Assembly: GCA_024697645.1 (NCBI GenBank) | Contig: JAILFH010000086.1 | Location: 1-51,329 of the forward strand | Source of the DNA: Prevotella sp. | Lineage (GTDB): Bacteria; Bacteroidota; Bacteroidia; Bacteroidales; Bacteroidaceae | DNA: 51,329 nucleotides | Reading direction: 5' to 3' | Part shown: piece after piece, positions 32,817-42,472 of the stretch | How the letters are laid out: every line of letters starts with the position of its first letter | Position numbering within the stretch: the stretch's first letter is position 1 | Position numbers and translations under genes: made by a program | Notes under the pieces: generated by a model | What the model saw: only the letters and a program-made list of their open reading frames with translations | The model's database searches: none | What the model was told of the DNA's origin: nothing

Positions 32817-33215
32817 ATGAAAAAAGAAAGAGTGTATATAGAGCATCAACTTAAATCGAATTCGCCTTCAATCATATGGCGGTTTATTAGTACGGCGTCA
32901 GGTTTGGCGCGATGGATTGCCGATGAGGTGGAGATGGACGAAAACACTGTTACGCTGGCTTGGGGCAATCCGCTTATGCACTATGATTCCCGTCAACTTG
33001 AAATCTTGGAGAAAGAGAAGAACAGCCACTTGAAGATGCGCTGGGTCGATGAGGACGATGAAGAGGCTTACCTCGAAATCCGCATGGAACAAAGCGACCT
33101 CACTGGTGACTACATGCTGCTCATTACCGACTATGCGGTGCCCGAAGATCTCGACCTGCTTCGCGACATTTGGGACGACAATCTCACCAGACTCCATCAT
33201 TCGGGCGGTCTCTAA
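32817..33215 (+). CDS. START-like domain protein
   Basis: A 132-residue soluble protein of the Bacteroidota START-like / AHSA1-related family. Typical segments are IEHQLKSNSPSIIWRFIST, GLARWIADEV, VTLAWGNP and a final helix DLLRDIWDDNLTRLHHSG. These small helix-grip proteins bind a hydrophobic ligand in related families; the ligand here is unknown. It has its own consensus promoter and no signal peptide. Confidence 0.88.
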   Translation: MKKERVYIEHQLKSNSPSIIWRFISTASGLARWIADEVEMDENTVTLAWGNPLMHYDSRQLEILEKEKNSHLKMRWVDEDDEEAYLEIRMEQSDLTGDYMLLITDYAVPEDLDLLRDIWDDNLTRLHHSGGL

Positions 33216-33522
33216 TGCTTCTGTCCTTCTGCAGTTTTCTTTTCGCTGGAGATGTTGCAGGAGAATCTGATGCTCAGGCGTGAGTCTCGGCCGTTGGCGA
33301 CGATTTGAAAAGACATATTATTCTGATTTTCGGGTCCCACCGTTCCGAAATAAGGTTTTGGCGCTTCTGACTTGCTTTTCTCACTCTTTCTTGGTCAGTC
33401 GTTGCCTTATTATTCTAATAGGTGATTCTTTATTTATATTAAAAAAAGGAAAAAGTGGTTGATTCTAACTTTTTTATCGTACCTTTGCAGCCAAATTTGG
33501 TGGGCTCGAAAGCCTTTAGAAG
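33216..33522 (+). promoter_or_regulatory. Intergenic region with promoter of the LptF/G gene
   Basis: About 307 bp with no supportable gene and no clear terminator. Near its end TTG at 33459-33461 is followed after 18 bp by TACCTTTG at 33480-33487, a promoter 36 bp before the ATG at 33523. Confidence 0.6.
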
Positions 33523-35733
33523 ATGTTTAGAATCAAAAAACTCGACATATTTATTGTAAAGCAGTTCGCCCTGCTGTTTGTCGGAACATTCCTCATCAGC
33601 CAGTTTGTGCTGATGATGCAGTTCCTTTGGCGCTATGTCGACGAATTGATTGGTAAAGGCTTGTCGATGGACGTAATGGCCCAGTTGTTCTGGTATATGG
33701 GTCTGATGCTTGTTCCGCAGGCCCTTCCGCTGGCTATTCTGCTGTCTTCGCTCATCACATTCGGAAACCTTGGTGAGAGTTCCGAACTGACGGCCATAAA
33801 ATCTGCGGGCATCTCGCTCATTCAGGCGTTCCGTTCACTAATCGTAGTTTCTGTGCTGATTTGCTTGGGTTCGTTCTATTTCCAGAATTACATTGGTCCC
33901 AACGCCAATCTGAAACTCTCGCAGTTGCTGATTGCCATGAAGCAGAAAAGTCCCGAACTGGAGATTCCTGAAGGCATTTTCTATGATGGTATTCCCGGAA
34001 GCAACATCTATGTGCAGAAGAAGGACATGGAGACGGGTAAACTCTATGGTATCATGATTTACCGCATGACTGGTAGTTATGAGGACCAGCAGATTATCCT
34101 TGCCGACTCGGGAATGTTGCAGTCGACGGCCGACAAGAAGCATCTTCTGCTCTCGCTCTGGAGTGGAGAGTGGTTTGAGAATATGCAGTCGCAGCAGTTG
34201 GGCGGAGCCGCATCTGTTCCCTATCAGCGCCAGACGTTTGTCACGAAGCAACTCGTGCTCGACTACGACGGCGAACTGAACATCACCGACGCTTCTGCAT
34301 TCTCGAGTGATGCGCGCGGAAAAGGTCTCACGAAGATTCTCGAGGACAAAGACTCCATTGGGAGAGTCTTTGACAGCATCGGGCGCGCCTATTATGATCA
34401 GGCTCTGCCTCGCTATTACGCTTATCGTGCCATCTCGAAGAAAGACTCAATGACGGCCGTAAAACGGGCTTCGGCAAAGGATTTGAACATTGATTCAATC
34501 TATGCTCATCTCGAGCCAGAGAAGCAGCAGCGCGTCATGTCGATTGCGTTCTCAGCCGTACAGACGCAACTTAGCGAACTCGACTTCGAAGCCATGATAA
34601 CGGGCGATGGCGACCGCATTCTTCGACAACATGATATAGAGGCGGTGAAGAAATTCACGCTTGCCCTGCTCTGCGTCATCTTCTTCTTCATCGGTGCCCC
34701 ACTCGGTGCTATTATTAGAAAAGGTGGACTCGGCATTCCAGTGATTGTTTCGGTAGTGTTGTTCATCATCTATTATATTCTTGACAACACAGGCTCCCGA
34801 ATGGCGAAGATTGGCGAGTGGAGCGTTTGGTTTGGAACTGGACTGGCTCCTGCGGTGCTCATTCCGCTTGCCGTGTTCTTTACCTATAAGGGCAACAACG
34901 ACTCCGTTGTGTTCAATATGGATGCTTATCGCAACTTCTTCATGCGACTGCTCGGCTTGCGCCAGAAACGTCATGTCTTCGGCAAGGAGGTCATCATCAA
35001 CGATCCCGACTATCAGGCCGATGCTGTTGCTCTGGAGCGCATCAGCGAGGAGGTGAGCACTTACGCTCACGCTCATCGCCTCTATCGTGCCCCCAACCCC
35101 GTGAAGGTGTTCTTCCGCTACGAGCCTGATCACGAGATAGAGCGCATCAGCGAGGAAATGGAAACCGTTATCGACGACCTCTCAAATACGCGCGACAAGT
35201 TTATTCTTACCGAACTCAATCACTATCCAATAGTGTCGGAGAAGGCTCACACCCGACCTTTCGAGCATCGTTGGATGAACATCGTCGCAGCCATTCTGGT
35301 GCCCATCGGACTTTTCCTCTATTTCCGCATGTGGATGTTCCGTTTGCGCCTCTATCGTGACCTTCACGTGATTCGTGAAACCAATGGAAAGGTTGTCGGA
35401 CGCATTCATGAGATGTTGTCTGCAGAAAAAACGGTTAAGCCCGAAATTGTAGATAAATCCGAAATTGTAGATAATTCTGAAAAGGTAGATAATTCTGAAA
35501 AGGTGGAAAATTCCGATCAAGCAGATAATTCCGAGATAATCGTAAATCCCGAAATGGCCGAGAAATCGGATGTTTCCGAAAAATCGGATATCTCCGATAT
35601 TTCCGACAATTCCGACCAATCTGACTTGTCCGCTCAATTCGATAACTCCGAAATATTTGACCAGTCTGATAAGTCGGAAACCTCCGGCCTTTCTGACACT
35701 CCGTCAAACCAAGATAATCCATCAACCCTATGA
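33523..35733 (+). CDS. LptF/LptG family permease with repetitive acidic C-terminal tail
   Basis: A 736-residue inner-membrane protein of the YjgP/YjgQ family, the permease component that drives LPS extraction with LptB. Three N-terminal helices (to residue about 115), a periplasmic beta-jellyroll (about 120-380), and three helices (about 385-460, containing [20 protein letters not shown]) are present. After an additional soluble stretch, a further hydrophobic segment lies near residue 585 ([15 protein letters not shown]). From residue 639 a tail of about 15 six-residue repeats ([18 protein letters not shown] type) runs almost to the end. The tail is very acidic and serine-rich, unlike anything in typical LptF/G. 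It overlaps ribBA by ATGA. F or G cannot be distinguished. Confidence 0.9.
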   Translation: MFRIKKLDIFIVKQFALLFVGTFLISQFVLMMQFLWRYVDELIGKGLSMDVMAQLFWYMGLMLVPQALPLAILLSSLITFGNLGESSELTAIKSAGISLIQAFRSLIVVSVLICLGSFYFQNYIGPNANLKLSQLLIAMKQKSPELEIPEGIFYDGIPGSNIYVQKKDMETGKLYGIMIYRMTGSYEDQQIILADSGMLQSTADKKHLLLSLWSGEWFENMQSQQLGGAASVPYQRQTFVTKQLVLDYDGELNITDASAFSSDARGKGLTKILEDKDSIGRVFDSIGRAYYDQALPRYYAYRAISKKDSMTAVKRASAKDLNIDSIYAHLEPEKQQRVMSIAFSAVQTQLSELDFEAMITGDGDRILRQHDIEAVKKFTLALLCVIFFFIGAPLGAIIRKGGLGIPVIVSVVLFIIYYILDNTGSRMAKIGEWSVWFGTGLAPAVLIPLAVFFTYKGNNDSVVFNMDAYRNFFMRLLGLRQKRHVFGKEVIINDPDYQADAVALERISEEVSTYAHAHRLYRAPNPVKVFFRYEPDHEIERISEEMETVIDDLSNTRDKFILTELNHYPIVSEKAHTRPFEHRWMNIVAAILVPIGLFLYFRMWMFRLRLYRDLHVIRETNGKVVGRIHEMLSAEKTVKPEIVDKSEIVDNSEKVDNSEKVENSDQADNSEIIVNPEMAEKSDVSEKSDISDISDNSDQSDLSAQFDNSEIFDQSDKSETSGLSDTPSNQDNPSTL
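35437..35706 (+). repeat. In-frame 18-bp repeats at the end of the LptF/G gene (about 15 units)
   Basis: Fifteen consecutive 18-bp units from 35437, with pattern AATTCYGAANNNGTNGAT. Early units are closely similar (units 3 and 4 differ at two positions); later ones are decayed but keep Ser-Asp/Glu at positions 1-2. They encode the S-(D/E)-x-x-(D/E)-(N/K) hexapeptides. Confidence 0.85.
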
Positions 35734-36938
35734 AAGAAAACTTCGCTCAAATAGAAGCGGCTGTAGAAGACTTCCGTCAGGGAAAGTTTGTAATCGTCGT
35801 CGACGATGAAGATCGTGAAAACGAAGGCGATCTCATCTGTGCCGCTGAGAAGATAACCCCCGAGATGGTGAACTTCATGTTGAAGAATGCTCGTGGCGTG
35901 CTTTGTGCGCCCATCACCCTCTCACGTTGCCGCGAACTCGACTTGCCCCATCAGGTCGACGATAATACCTCCGTATTGGGAACACCATTCACAGTGACCG
36001 TCGACAAGTTGGAAGGCTGTTCGACGGGTGTTTCTGCCCACGACCGCGCAGCAACGATTCGTGCTCTAGCCGATCCCACTTCTACTCCCCAAACCTTTGG
36101 CCGTCCTGGTCACATCAATCCGCTCTACGCCCAGGATAACGGCGTTCTGCGTCGTTCAGGTCACACCGAAGCCGCTGTCGACCTTTGCCGTATGGCAGGA
36201 CTCTATCCCGCTGGTGCGCTGATGGAGATTATGAACGAAGACGGCACGATGGCTCGTCTGTCCGAACTTCAGAAACTGGCGAAAGAATGGGACATGAAGA
36301 TTATCTCCATACGCGATATGATAGCCTACCGCCTACAGCGTGAGTCGCTCATCGAGGTGGGTAATGAGGCCGAGATGCCTACTCTGTATGGCCATTTCCG
36401 ACTAATTCCCTTCCGTCAGAAGAGCAATGGTCTGGAGCATTTCGCTCTCATCAAGGGAGAATGGCTTGAAGACGAACCCATCCTCGTGCGCGTACATTCT
36501 TCATGTGCTACGGGCGACATCCTCGGTTCCATGCGTTGCGACTGCGGCGAACAACTCCATCGCGCTATGCAGATGATTGAGAAGGAAGGCAAGGGCGTTC
36601 TTGTTTACATGCAGCAGGAAGGTCGCGGTATTGGACTGATGAACAAGATTGCCGCCTATAAACTGCAGGAAGAAGGTCTTGACACCGTTGAGGCGAACGT
36701 CCACCTCGGATTTAAGCCCGACGAGCGAGAGTATGGCTGCGGGGCTCAGATGCTGCGCCATCTGGGTGTCCACAAGATGCGGCTCATGACCAACAACCCC
36801 ACAAAGCGCGTGGGACTCGAGGCTTACGGTCTTGAGATTGTCGAGAATGTGCCCATCGAAATCACGCCGACTCCCTACGACTATCGCTATCTGAAGACCA
36901 AGCAGGACCGAATGGGGCACGAACTCCACCTGAAGTAG
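35730..36938 (+). CDS. ribBA: Bifunctional 3,4-dihydroxy-2-butanone-4-phosphate synthase / GTP cyclohydrolase II
   Basis: A 402-residue cytoplasmic enzyme starting both branches of riboflavin synthesis. The N-terminal RibB domain (to about 205) shows [16 protein letters not shown], and [14 protein letters not shown]. The C-terminal RibA domain shows the zinc-binding Cys residues in [19 protein letters not shown] and the GTP-binding [10 protein letters not shown]. Both active sites look intact, unlike ribBA genes that have lost one half. Its ATG overlaps the stop of the LptF/G gene (ATGA), so it is translated from the same message. No FMN riboswitch is visible upstream. Confidence 0.96.
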   Translation: MKENFAQIEAAVEDFRQGKFVIVVDDEDRENEGDLICAAEKITPEMVNFMLKNARGVLCAPITLSRCRELDLPHQVDDNTSVLGTPFTVTVDKLEGCSTGVSAHDRAATIRALADPTSTPQTFGRPGHINPLYAQDNGVLRRSGHTEAAVDLCRMAGLYPAGALMEIMNEDGTMARLSELQKLAKEWDMKIISIRDMIAYRLQRESLIEVGNEAEMPTLYGHFRLIPFRQKSNGLEHFALIKGEWLEDEPILVRVHSSCATGDILGSMRCDCGEQLHRAMQMIEKEGKGVLVYMQQEGRGIGLMNKIAAYKLQEEGLDTVEANVHLGFKPDEREYGCGAQMLRHLGVHKMRLMTNNPTKRVGLEAYGLEIVENVPIEITPTPYDYRYLKTKQDRMGHELHLK

Positions 36939-37027
36939 TCCACACTTTGTCGCAACCCCTGCGAAAGTTTTTTCGGGGGCTTAGCAACTTTTGGGGCTGC
37001 AAACTTGTGGGCAACATTTTTTTTTCG

Positions 37028-37035
37028 TAATTTTG
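37028..37035 (+). promoter_or_regulatory. Promoter -7 box that decides the aminotransferase start
   Basis: TAATTTTG matches TAnnTTTG. Transcription would begin near 37041, so the in-frame ATG at 37005 is excluded and the ATG at 37059 used. Confidence 0.65.
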
Positions 37036-37058
37036 CAAACGAGAAACAAAAACGATAT

Positions 37059-38264
37059 ATGTCAAAACTCTCTGAAAGGCTAAACAGACTGGCACCGTCG
37101 GCAACGCTGGCGATGTCGCAGAAAAGTGCCGAGATGAAGGCACAGGGCATCGATGTAATCAATCTTAGTGTCGGCGAACCCGATTTCAACACTCCTGACC
37201 ATATTAAGGAGGCTGCGAAATTGGCTATCGACGAAAACTGGACTCGCTACTCTCCTGTGCCCGGTTATGCTGACTTGCGCAAGGCCATTGCCTCCAAGTT
37301 GCACAACGAAAACCAACTCGATTACTCTATCGACGAAATCATGGTGTCGAATGGTGCCAAGCAGTGCGTCTGCAATGCGTTGATGGCGCTTGTCGACGAC
37401 GGTGAGGAAGTCATTATTCCCACACCCTACTGGGTGAGTTATCCGCAGATGGCGTTGCTCGCAGGTGGTGTTCCCGTCCACATTCATGCGGGAATCGAGC
37501 AGAACTTCAAGATTACTCCTGAGCAACTCGAGGCGGCCATCACACCGAAGACACGCGTGCTGATTCTCTGCTCGCCCAGCAATCCTACTGGCAGCGTCTA
37601 TTCCAAGGAGGAACTCCGCGCCCTCTCCGAAGTCATCCTGCGTCATGAGGACCTCTTCGTACTCGCCGACGAGATCTACGAGCACATTAATTATATAGGT
37701 CATCACGAGAGCATTGCCCAGTTCCCAGGCATGAAGGAGCGCACCGTTGTCATCAATGGCGTCAGCAAGGCTTATGCTATGACGGGTTGGCGCATTGGCT
37801 TTATGGCTGCACCCGCCTGGATTGTGAAAGGTTGCAACAAGTTGCAGGGTCAGTATTCGAGCGGTCCGAGTTCTGTCAGCCAGAAGGCAGCCGAAGCCGC
37901 TTATCTGCAGAGTCAGCAGTGTGTTGAGCAGATGCGTAAGGCATTTGAGCGCCGCCGCGACCTCATCGTCGAACTCGGCAGCAAGATTCCAGGTCTCGAG
38001 GTAAATCGTCCCGACGGAGCCTTCTACCTCTTCCCCAAGTGCTCCAGTTTCTTCGGAAAGCACTATCAGCGTGGTTGTGAGACCGTTGCCGTCAACAGCA
38101 GTTCTGACCTTGCTCTCTACCTCCTCGAAGAGGCACATGTGGCAACCGTCGGAGGCGATGCGTTTGGCGACCCCGACTGCATCCGTCTGAGTTATGCTAC
38201 CAGCGATGAGAATATCCGCGAAGCACTCCGCCGCATTGCAAAAGCACTCGCAAAATTGGTATAA
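37059..38264 (+). CDS. aspC: Aspartate aminotransferase (class I PLP-dependent)
   Basis: A 401-residue cytoplasmic class I/II aminotransferase, subgroup I-gamma type. Features include INLSVGEPDFNTPDHIK (residues 33-49), RYSPVPGYADLRKAIA, the PNPTG-equivalent SNPTGSVYS (near 178), LADEIYEHI with the pyridine-binding Asp, and the PLP lysine Lys237 in GVSKAYAMTGWRIGF. The C-terminal Arg-containing IRLSYATS (near 380) binds the substrate carboxylate. Interconverts aspartate and oxaloacetate with 2-oxoglutarate/glutamate. The gene symbol is by function. Confidence 0.93.
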   Translation: MSKLSERLNRLAPSATLAMSQKSAEMKAQGIDVINLSVGEPDFNTPDHIKEAAKLAIDENWTRYSPVPGYADLRKAIASKLHNENQLDYSIDEIMVSNGAKQCVCNALMALVDDGEEVIIPTPYWVSYPQMALLAGGVPVHIHAGIEQNFKITPEQLEAAITPKTRVLILCSPSNPTGSVYSKEELRALSEVILRHEDLFVLADEIYEHINYIGHHESIAQFPGMKERTVVINGVSKAYAMTGWRIGFMAAPAWIVKGCNKLQGQYSSGPSSVSQKAAEAAYLQSQQCVEQMRKAFERRRDLIVELGSKIPGLEVNRPDGAFYLFPKCSSFFGKHYQRGCETVAVNSSSDLALYLLEEAHVATVGGDAFGDPDCIRLSYATSDENIREALRRIAKALAKLV

Positions 38265-38330
38265 TTCAAAAAAAATGAGAAATACATTGTTAAAACTTCT
38301 TAATCCTTAGGATTCTTTCTCATAAATTGC

Positions 38331-38338
38331 TATCTTTG
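38331..38338 (+). promoter_or_regulatory. Promoter -7 box of the ExbB-TonB operon
   Basis: TATCTTTG matches TAnnTTTG, 69 bp before the exbB ATG. The leader is AT-rich. Upstream (38276-38323) lies an imperfect inverted repeat ATGAGAA/TTCTCAT with an inner AATCC/GGATT that may terminate the aminotransferase transcript. Confidence 0.65.
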
Positions 38339-38406
38339 CGTGTTCAAATTTGAAATTTTTTACAACTTAAACTCATTTAATAACCAAAAAATTAAAATTA
38401 AAACTT

Positions 38407-39243
38407 ATGGCAACTACACAAGCTAAAGCCGCAGCCCCCAAGAAAAAGTCTGAGGGCTTCCAGGGTGTTCAAGCAGCAATCTGGATCATCGTTTTCTGTT
38501 TCATCGCAGCAGTATGTTTCTACGTGTACGTACTCGGTAATGGCGCTAACTTTAAGGAGGGCGACAATGCCAACGAGCCTGTTAACATGCTTGGTACCGT
38601 CTACAAAGGTGGTATCGTTGTGCCTGTGATTATTACTCTGCTGTTCACCGCTATCGCACTTAGCGTTGAGCGCGCACTTGCTCTCCGCACCGCTTTTGGT
38701 AAGGGCAAACTCCCCAAGTTCGTGGCTAACATCAAGCAGGCCCTCAAAGAAGGTGACTTCGCTAAGGCTCAGAAGCTTTGCGACGACCAGAAGGGTACTG
38801 TTGCTAATGTAGTAGGCGCTTCTCTGAAGGCTTACAAGGAGATGGAAGCAACTCCTGGTATGAAGAAGGCTCAGAAGGTTGCTAAGATTCAGCAGGCTCA
38901 CGAGGAAGCAACTCAGCTCGAGATGCCGACTCTGCAGATGAACATGCCGATCCTTGGTACTATCGTTACTCTGGGTACTCTTACCGCTCTGTTCGGTACG
39001 GTTGTAGGTATGATTCGTTCATTCGCCGCTCTGGCCGCTACTGGTGGTGGTGACTCCGCTGCTCTGTCAGTAGGTATTTCTGAGGCTCTTGTTAATACCG
39101 CATCTGGTATCTTGACGTCTTGGGTAGCCGTTGTTGCTTACAACTACTTCACAAACAAGATCGACAAGCTGACATACGCCCTCGACGAGGTTGGTTATTC
39201 AATTGCTCAGACCTACGAAGCAAACCACACAGAAGAGGCTTAA
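38407..39243 (+). CDS. exbB: MotA/TolQ/ExbB proton channel protein
   Basis: A 278-residue inner-membrane protein with one helix near residue 22-45, a second near 70-90, and a long cytoplasmic loop, then the conserved third and fourth hydrophobic segments with LGTIVTLGTLTALFGTVVGMI and ISEALVNTASGILTSWVAVVAYN (in part). It forms with ExbD the proton-driven motor that energises TonB for outer-membrane uptake. First gene of the operon exbB-exbD-exbD-tonB-pstS-TPR, typical of Bacteroidales. Confidence 0.95.
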   Translation: MATTQAKAAAPKKKSEGFQGVQAAIWIIVFCFIAAVCFYVYVLGNGANFKEGDNANEPVNMLGTVYKGGIVVPVIITLLFTAIALSVERALALRTAFGKGKLPKFVANIKQALKEGDFAKAQKLCDDQKGTVANVVGASLKAYKEMEATPGMKKAQKVAKIQQAHEEATQLEMPTLQMNMPILGTIVTLGTLTALFGTVVGMIRSFAALAATGGGDSAALSVGISEALVNTASGILTSWVAVVAYNYFTNKIDKLTYALDEVGYSIAQTYEANHTEEA

Positions 39244-39274
39244 TTTTTGCTAACCCTTTAAAACATTTATCATT

Positions 39275-39889
39275 ATGGGTAAAGTAAAAATTAAGAAAGC
39301 GGACATCTGGATCGATATGACTCCTATGTCAGACGTCATGGTGCTGCTGTTGACCTTCTTCATGATGAGCTCTACGTTCATGAAGAAAGAGCCGACAACC
39401 GTTACCACGCCAATGTCTGTCTCGGAGATCAAGGTTCCGGAGAAGGACGTGCTCAATATTCTTGTCGACTCGATCGGCAACATATATATGGGCATGGATA
39501 ATGAGCACCATTCCACGGCCGCTCTGCTCAGCATGGCTGGACAATACGGAATCTCCGTAAACAACGTGCAGCAGACAGCGTTCCTTGAGGATGGTATGTG
39601 GGGCATGCCGATGGATAAGCTCGAAGCCTATCTGAACCTCGACCCCGATGCTAGAAATCTCGCCATTAAGGAGCAGGGTGGTATCCCTCTCGACAGTATT
39701 GATGGTAAGGAAAGTGAATTCCAAATGTGGGTGAGAGAGGCTCGTAATGCTAACGAGGACATCAAGGTTGCCATCAAGGCCGACCAGAACACTCCCTACA
39801 AAGTCATCAAGAAAATCATGGGCGAGTTGCGTGATATGAACGAGAACCGTTACTATCTTATAACTTCATATAAGACACAGGAGGACTAA
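39275..39889 (+). CDS. exbD: ExbD/TolR family biopolymer transport protein, copy 1
   Basis: A 204-residue protein with one N-terminal helix containing the proton-carrying Asp region (WIDMTPMSDVMVLLLTFFMMS). The periplasmic part is about 165 residues, longer than enterobacterial ExbD (about 140). It lies 31 bp after exbB and 3 bp before copy 2. Bacteroidota often have two different ExbD proteins in this operon, probably forming a heteromeric dimer. Confidence 0.93.
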   Translation: MGKVKIKKADIWIDMTPMSDVMVLLLTFFMMSSTFMKKEPTTVTTPMSVSEIKVPEKDVLNILVDSIGNIYMGMDNEHHSTAALLSMAGQYGISVNNVQQTAFLEDGMWGMPMDKLEAYLNLDPDARNLAIKEQGGIPLDSIDGKESEFQMWVREARNANEDIKVAIKADQNTPYKVIKKIMGELRDMNENRYYLITSYKTQED

Positions 39890-39892
39890 AGA

Positions 39893-40549
39893 ATGGCAAA
39901 ACAGAAAGCAAGTAAACAAAAGAAGATGCAGACCCGAGTCGACTTTACGCCGATGGTGGATATGATGATGCTTCTTATTACCTTCTTCATGCTCTGCTCG
40001 ACTTTGGCCAAACCGCAGACTATGGAGTTAACGATGCCGAGTAAGGACCAGAACATGACCGATGAGGACAAGTCTGTGACCAAGGCTTCATACACCATCA
40101 CGATGTATGTCACCGCCGACAAGGACCACCTCTATTATGTTGCAGGTCTGCCTAAGTACGACGATCCCACTTGCGTGAAGAAAGTCGACTGGGGTAAGGA
40201 AGGTATCCGCAAAGTATTGATCACCCACGTTACTGAGGACAACACACAGCCTGTCCGCGACGTAATGATGGCTAAGGCAAAACTCGACGAGAAACGTCTG
40301 GCTCACCCCTCACAGTGGAACGACTCGCTCTACAATATGGAGTTGGCCAAGATTAAGGCAGGTGACATCACAGGCTCTGGTCAGAAGATTCAGACCATGA
40401 CCGTCATCATTAAGCCTACCGATGAGGCAGCCTACGTCAACGTGGTGAAAGCTCTCGATGAAATGCAGATTTGCAGCATTGGTAAGTATGTGATCGACGA
40501 TATTAATCCCGACGACGAGAAACTTCTCGAGAAACTCGGTATTAAGTAA
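39893..40549 (+). CDS. exbD: ExbD/TolR family biopolymer transport protein, copy 2
   Basis: A 218-residue protein with the same layout as copy 1: a short basic cytoplasmic N-terminus (KQKASKQKKMQTRVDFTP), one helix with the functional Asp (MVDMMMLLITFFMLCSTL) and a periplasmic domain with a C-terminal helical part. It begins only 3 bp after copy 1, indicating translational coupling, and precedes tonB by 37 bp. Not a recent duplicate: apart from the helix region the sequences differ. Confidence 0.93.
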   Translation: MAKQKASKQKKMQTRVDFTPMVDMMMLLITFFMLCSTLAKPQTMELTMPSKDQNMTDEDKSVTKASYTITMYVTADKDHLYYVAGLPKYDDPTCVKKVDWGKEGIRKVLITHVTEDNTQPVRDVMMAKAKLDEKRLAHPSQWNDSLYNMELAKIKAGDITGSGQKIQTMTVIIKPTDEAAYVNVVKALDEMQICSIGKYVIDDINPDDEKLLEKLGIK

Positions 40550-40586
40550 GTCGCTCCAAGTTACTAACTTTTAATAGCAAAAGAAA

Positions 40587-41420
40587 ATGGCAAAAATAGA
40601 TCTAGTAAACAATGAATGGGTCGACCTCATCTTTGAAGGCAGAAACCAGGCCTATGGAGCATATAAACTCCGTAAGGGCACTTCTTCCCGCAATGTGAAG
40701 TCTATTCTCATCATGCTCGCTATGGCTGCACTTGCATTCATTGCCGTAAAGGTAAATAATGTTATCACTGAGGCAAACAGGAAAGTTGCCGTGACCACCG
40801 TTCAGGAACTTTCTGCTCTCGACCAGCCAAAGAAGAAGGCTGAGGTCAAGCAGAAGAAGATCGAGGTTCAGCAGCCCGAAAAGGTCGTTGAGCGCGTCAA
40901 GAGTTCAGTGAAGTTCACCGCCCCCGTCATCAAGAAGGACGAAGAGGTGAAGCCTGAAGACGAGTTGAAGACACAGGATGAGCTGATGAATACCAAGACC
41001 GCTATCGGTTCTCTCGACGTGAAAGGTAACGACGATGCTAATGGTGAGGTGCTGAAACTGAAAGAAGCAGTGGCACAGCCTGAGCCAAAGCCTGAGGTTG
41101 AGGAGAAAGTATTCGACGTTGTAGAACAGATGCCTTCGTTCCCCGGAGGTCCGTCAGCCCTGATGGAATATCTGAGCAGCAATGTGAAGTACCCGGTTGT
41201 CGCACAGGAGAACGGCGTTCAGGGTCGTGTAGTAGTATCGTTCGTGGTTGAGCGCGACGGTTCTATCACCGACGTTAAGGTCGTGAAGTCTGTCGACCCC
41301 TCACTCGACAAGGAAGCAGCACGCGTCGTGAAGAGCATGCCTAAATGGATCCCTGGTAAGCAGAACGGTTCAGCAGTGCGTGTGAAGTACAACGTACCTG
41401 TTTCATTCAGACTGCAGTAA
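40587..41420 (+). CDS. tonB: Energy transducer TonB
   Basis: A 277-residue protein. The N-terminal cytoplasmic part WVDLIFEGRNQAYGAYKLRK, one helix (about residues 36-56), a Lys/Glu/Pro-rich periplasmic linker (about 70-180) and a C-terminal TonB domain with FPGGPSALMEYLSSNVKYP, GRVVVSFVVERDGSI and PGKQNGSAVRVKYNVPVSF are visible. Transmits force from ExbB/D to TonB-dependent receptors such as SusC homologues. Length is normal for Bacteroidota TonB. Confidence 0.95.
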   Translation: MAKIDLVNNEWVDLIFEGRNQAYGAYKLRKGTSSRNVKSILIMLAMAALAFIAVKVNNVITEANRKVAVTTVQELSALDQPKKKAEVKQKKIEVQQPEKVVERVKSSVKFTAPVIKKDEEVKPEDELKTQDELMNTKTAIGSLDVKGNDDANGEVLKLKEAVAQPEPKPEVEEKVFDVVEQMPSFPGGPSALMEYLSSNVKYPVVAQENGVQGRVVVSFVVERDGSITDVKVVKSVDPSLDKEAARVVKSMPKWIPGKQNGSAVRVKYNVPVSFRLQ

Positions 41421-41438
41421 TAGCACATTTTACAAAAA

Positions 41439-42410
41439 ATGAACAGAAACCTATCTTACACAATAGTAGGATTAACATTAGTCGCCGCGCTTTGGGCATC
41501 TTGCTCAGACAAGAAACCCAAAAGCGGGCGCACTGATACAGCTTCGTCAGGGGTGATTAGTTTCGCCTCTGACGAAAGTTTTAGTCCCATCATCGAAGAG
41601 GAACGTGAAATCTTCGAGAAAGTGCAATGTAAGGGCAATGCCGAACTCAAACCCATCTACACCAGTGAGTCTGAGGGCATTACCAAGTTGCTCAAAAACG
41701 AAATCTATCTGATGATCTCGGCACGTAACTACAAGGAAGATGAGCGTCAAGGACTCATCGATCGTGGTTACACTCCGCTCGCGCTCATCTTAGCCTTCGA
41801 CGGACTTGCACTCATCCAGAATAAGGAGAACACCGACTCCTGCATCACTGTTGCCGACGTCAGACGCATTCTTGAAGGGTCGGTCACCAAGTGGAGCGAC
41901 CTCTACCCAGGTTCCAAGAAGGGAGAGATCACCGTCGTGTTCGACAACAAGAAGTCGAGTGCTGTCCACTTTGTTGAGGACTCCATCCTCGGTGGTAAAC
42001 CCATCAGCAATCCCAATGTGGCTGCTGTGAAGACCAGTGAGGAAGTTATCAACTACGTAGAGAAAACGCCTGGCGCCATTGGCATCATCGGTAGCAATTG
42101 GCTCGATGACAAGCGCGGCGACAGCAGCGTTGCCCGGAATAGAAACATCCGTACGATGTCGGTCACAAAACTTGATAAGGCTACACCTAACAACAGCCGC
42201 AAGCCCGACCAGTACTATATTTATAGCCGCGAATATCCACTCATTCGCACCATTTATGCGCTCGTCACCGATCCCCGTCGCGGTCTGCCTTGGGGATTCG
42301 CCCACTTCCTGGAGAGCCCGCGCGGACAGATGATTATCTTCCAGACGGGGTATATGCTCCCCTACAGAGGCGATATCCGACTGAAAAGCATCAATGTGAA
42401 ATCAGAGTAG
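41439..42410 (+). CDS. PstS-like substrate-binding lipoprotein
   Basis: A 323-residue protein with a lipobox (LWASC, Cys near residue 22). The fold is the phosphate-ABC-type periplasmic binding protein (PstS-like/SBP type 2): SFAPDD-like start ISFASDESFSPIIEEE, a hinge GLALIQNKEN (near 125), WSDLYPG, and a C-terminal YPLIRTIYALVTDP and FLESPRGQMIIFQTGYML. It has no adjacent pstC/A/B, but sits in the TonB operon, where such proteins are regularly found in Bacteroidales; a role in phosphate sensing or in the TonB complex is inferred, not shown. Confidence 0.88.
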   Translation: MNRNLSYTIVGLTLVAALWASCSDKKPKSGRTDTASSGVISFASDESFSPIIEEEREIFEKVQCKGNAELKPIYTSESEGITKLLKNEIYLMISARNYKEDERQGLIDRGYTPLALILAFDGLALIQNKENTDSCITVADVRRILEGSVTKWSDLYPGSKKGEITVVFDNKKSSAVHFVEDSILGGKPISNPNVAAVKTSEEVINYVEKTPGAIGIIGSNWLDDKRGDSSVARNRNIRTMSVTKLDKATPNNSRKPDQYYIYSREYPLIRTIYALVTDPRRGLPWGFAHFLESPRGQMIIFQTGYMLPYRGDIRLKSINVKSE

Positions 42411-42472
42411 AATAAACCTTTCGAAATATTTTTCGTCATATAGGTGTCGAACAAGAAGTTTAACTCATTAAA

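Noticed and set aside
35600..35760. FMN riboswitch for ribBA
   Set aside because: The region is coding sequence of the LptF/G tail; no RFN-type conserved boxes were seen.
37080..38138. 352-codon minus-strand ORF opposite the aminotransferase gene
   Set aside because: The plus strand has a complete PLP enzyme with all motifs; this frame is a shadow.
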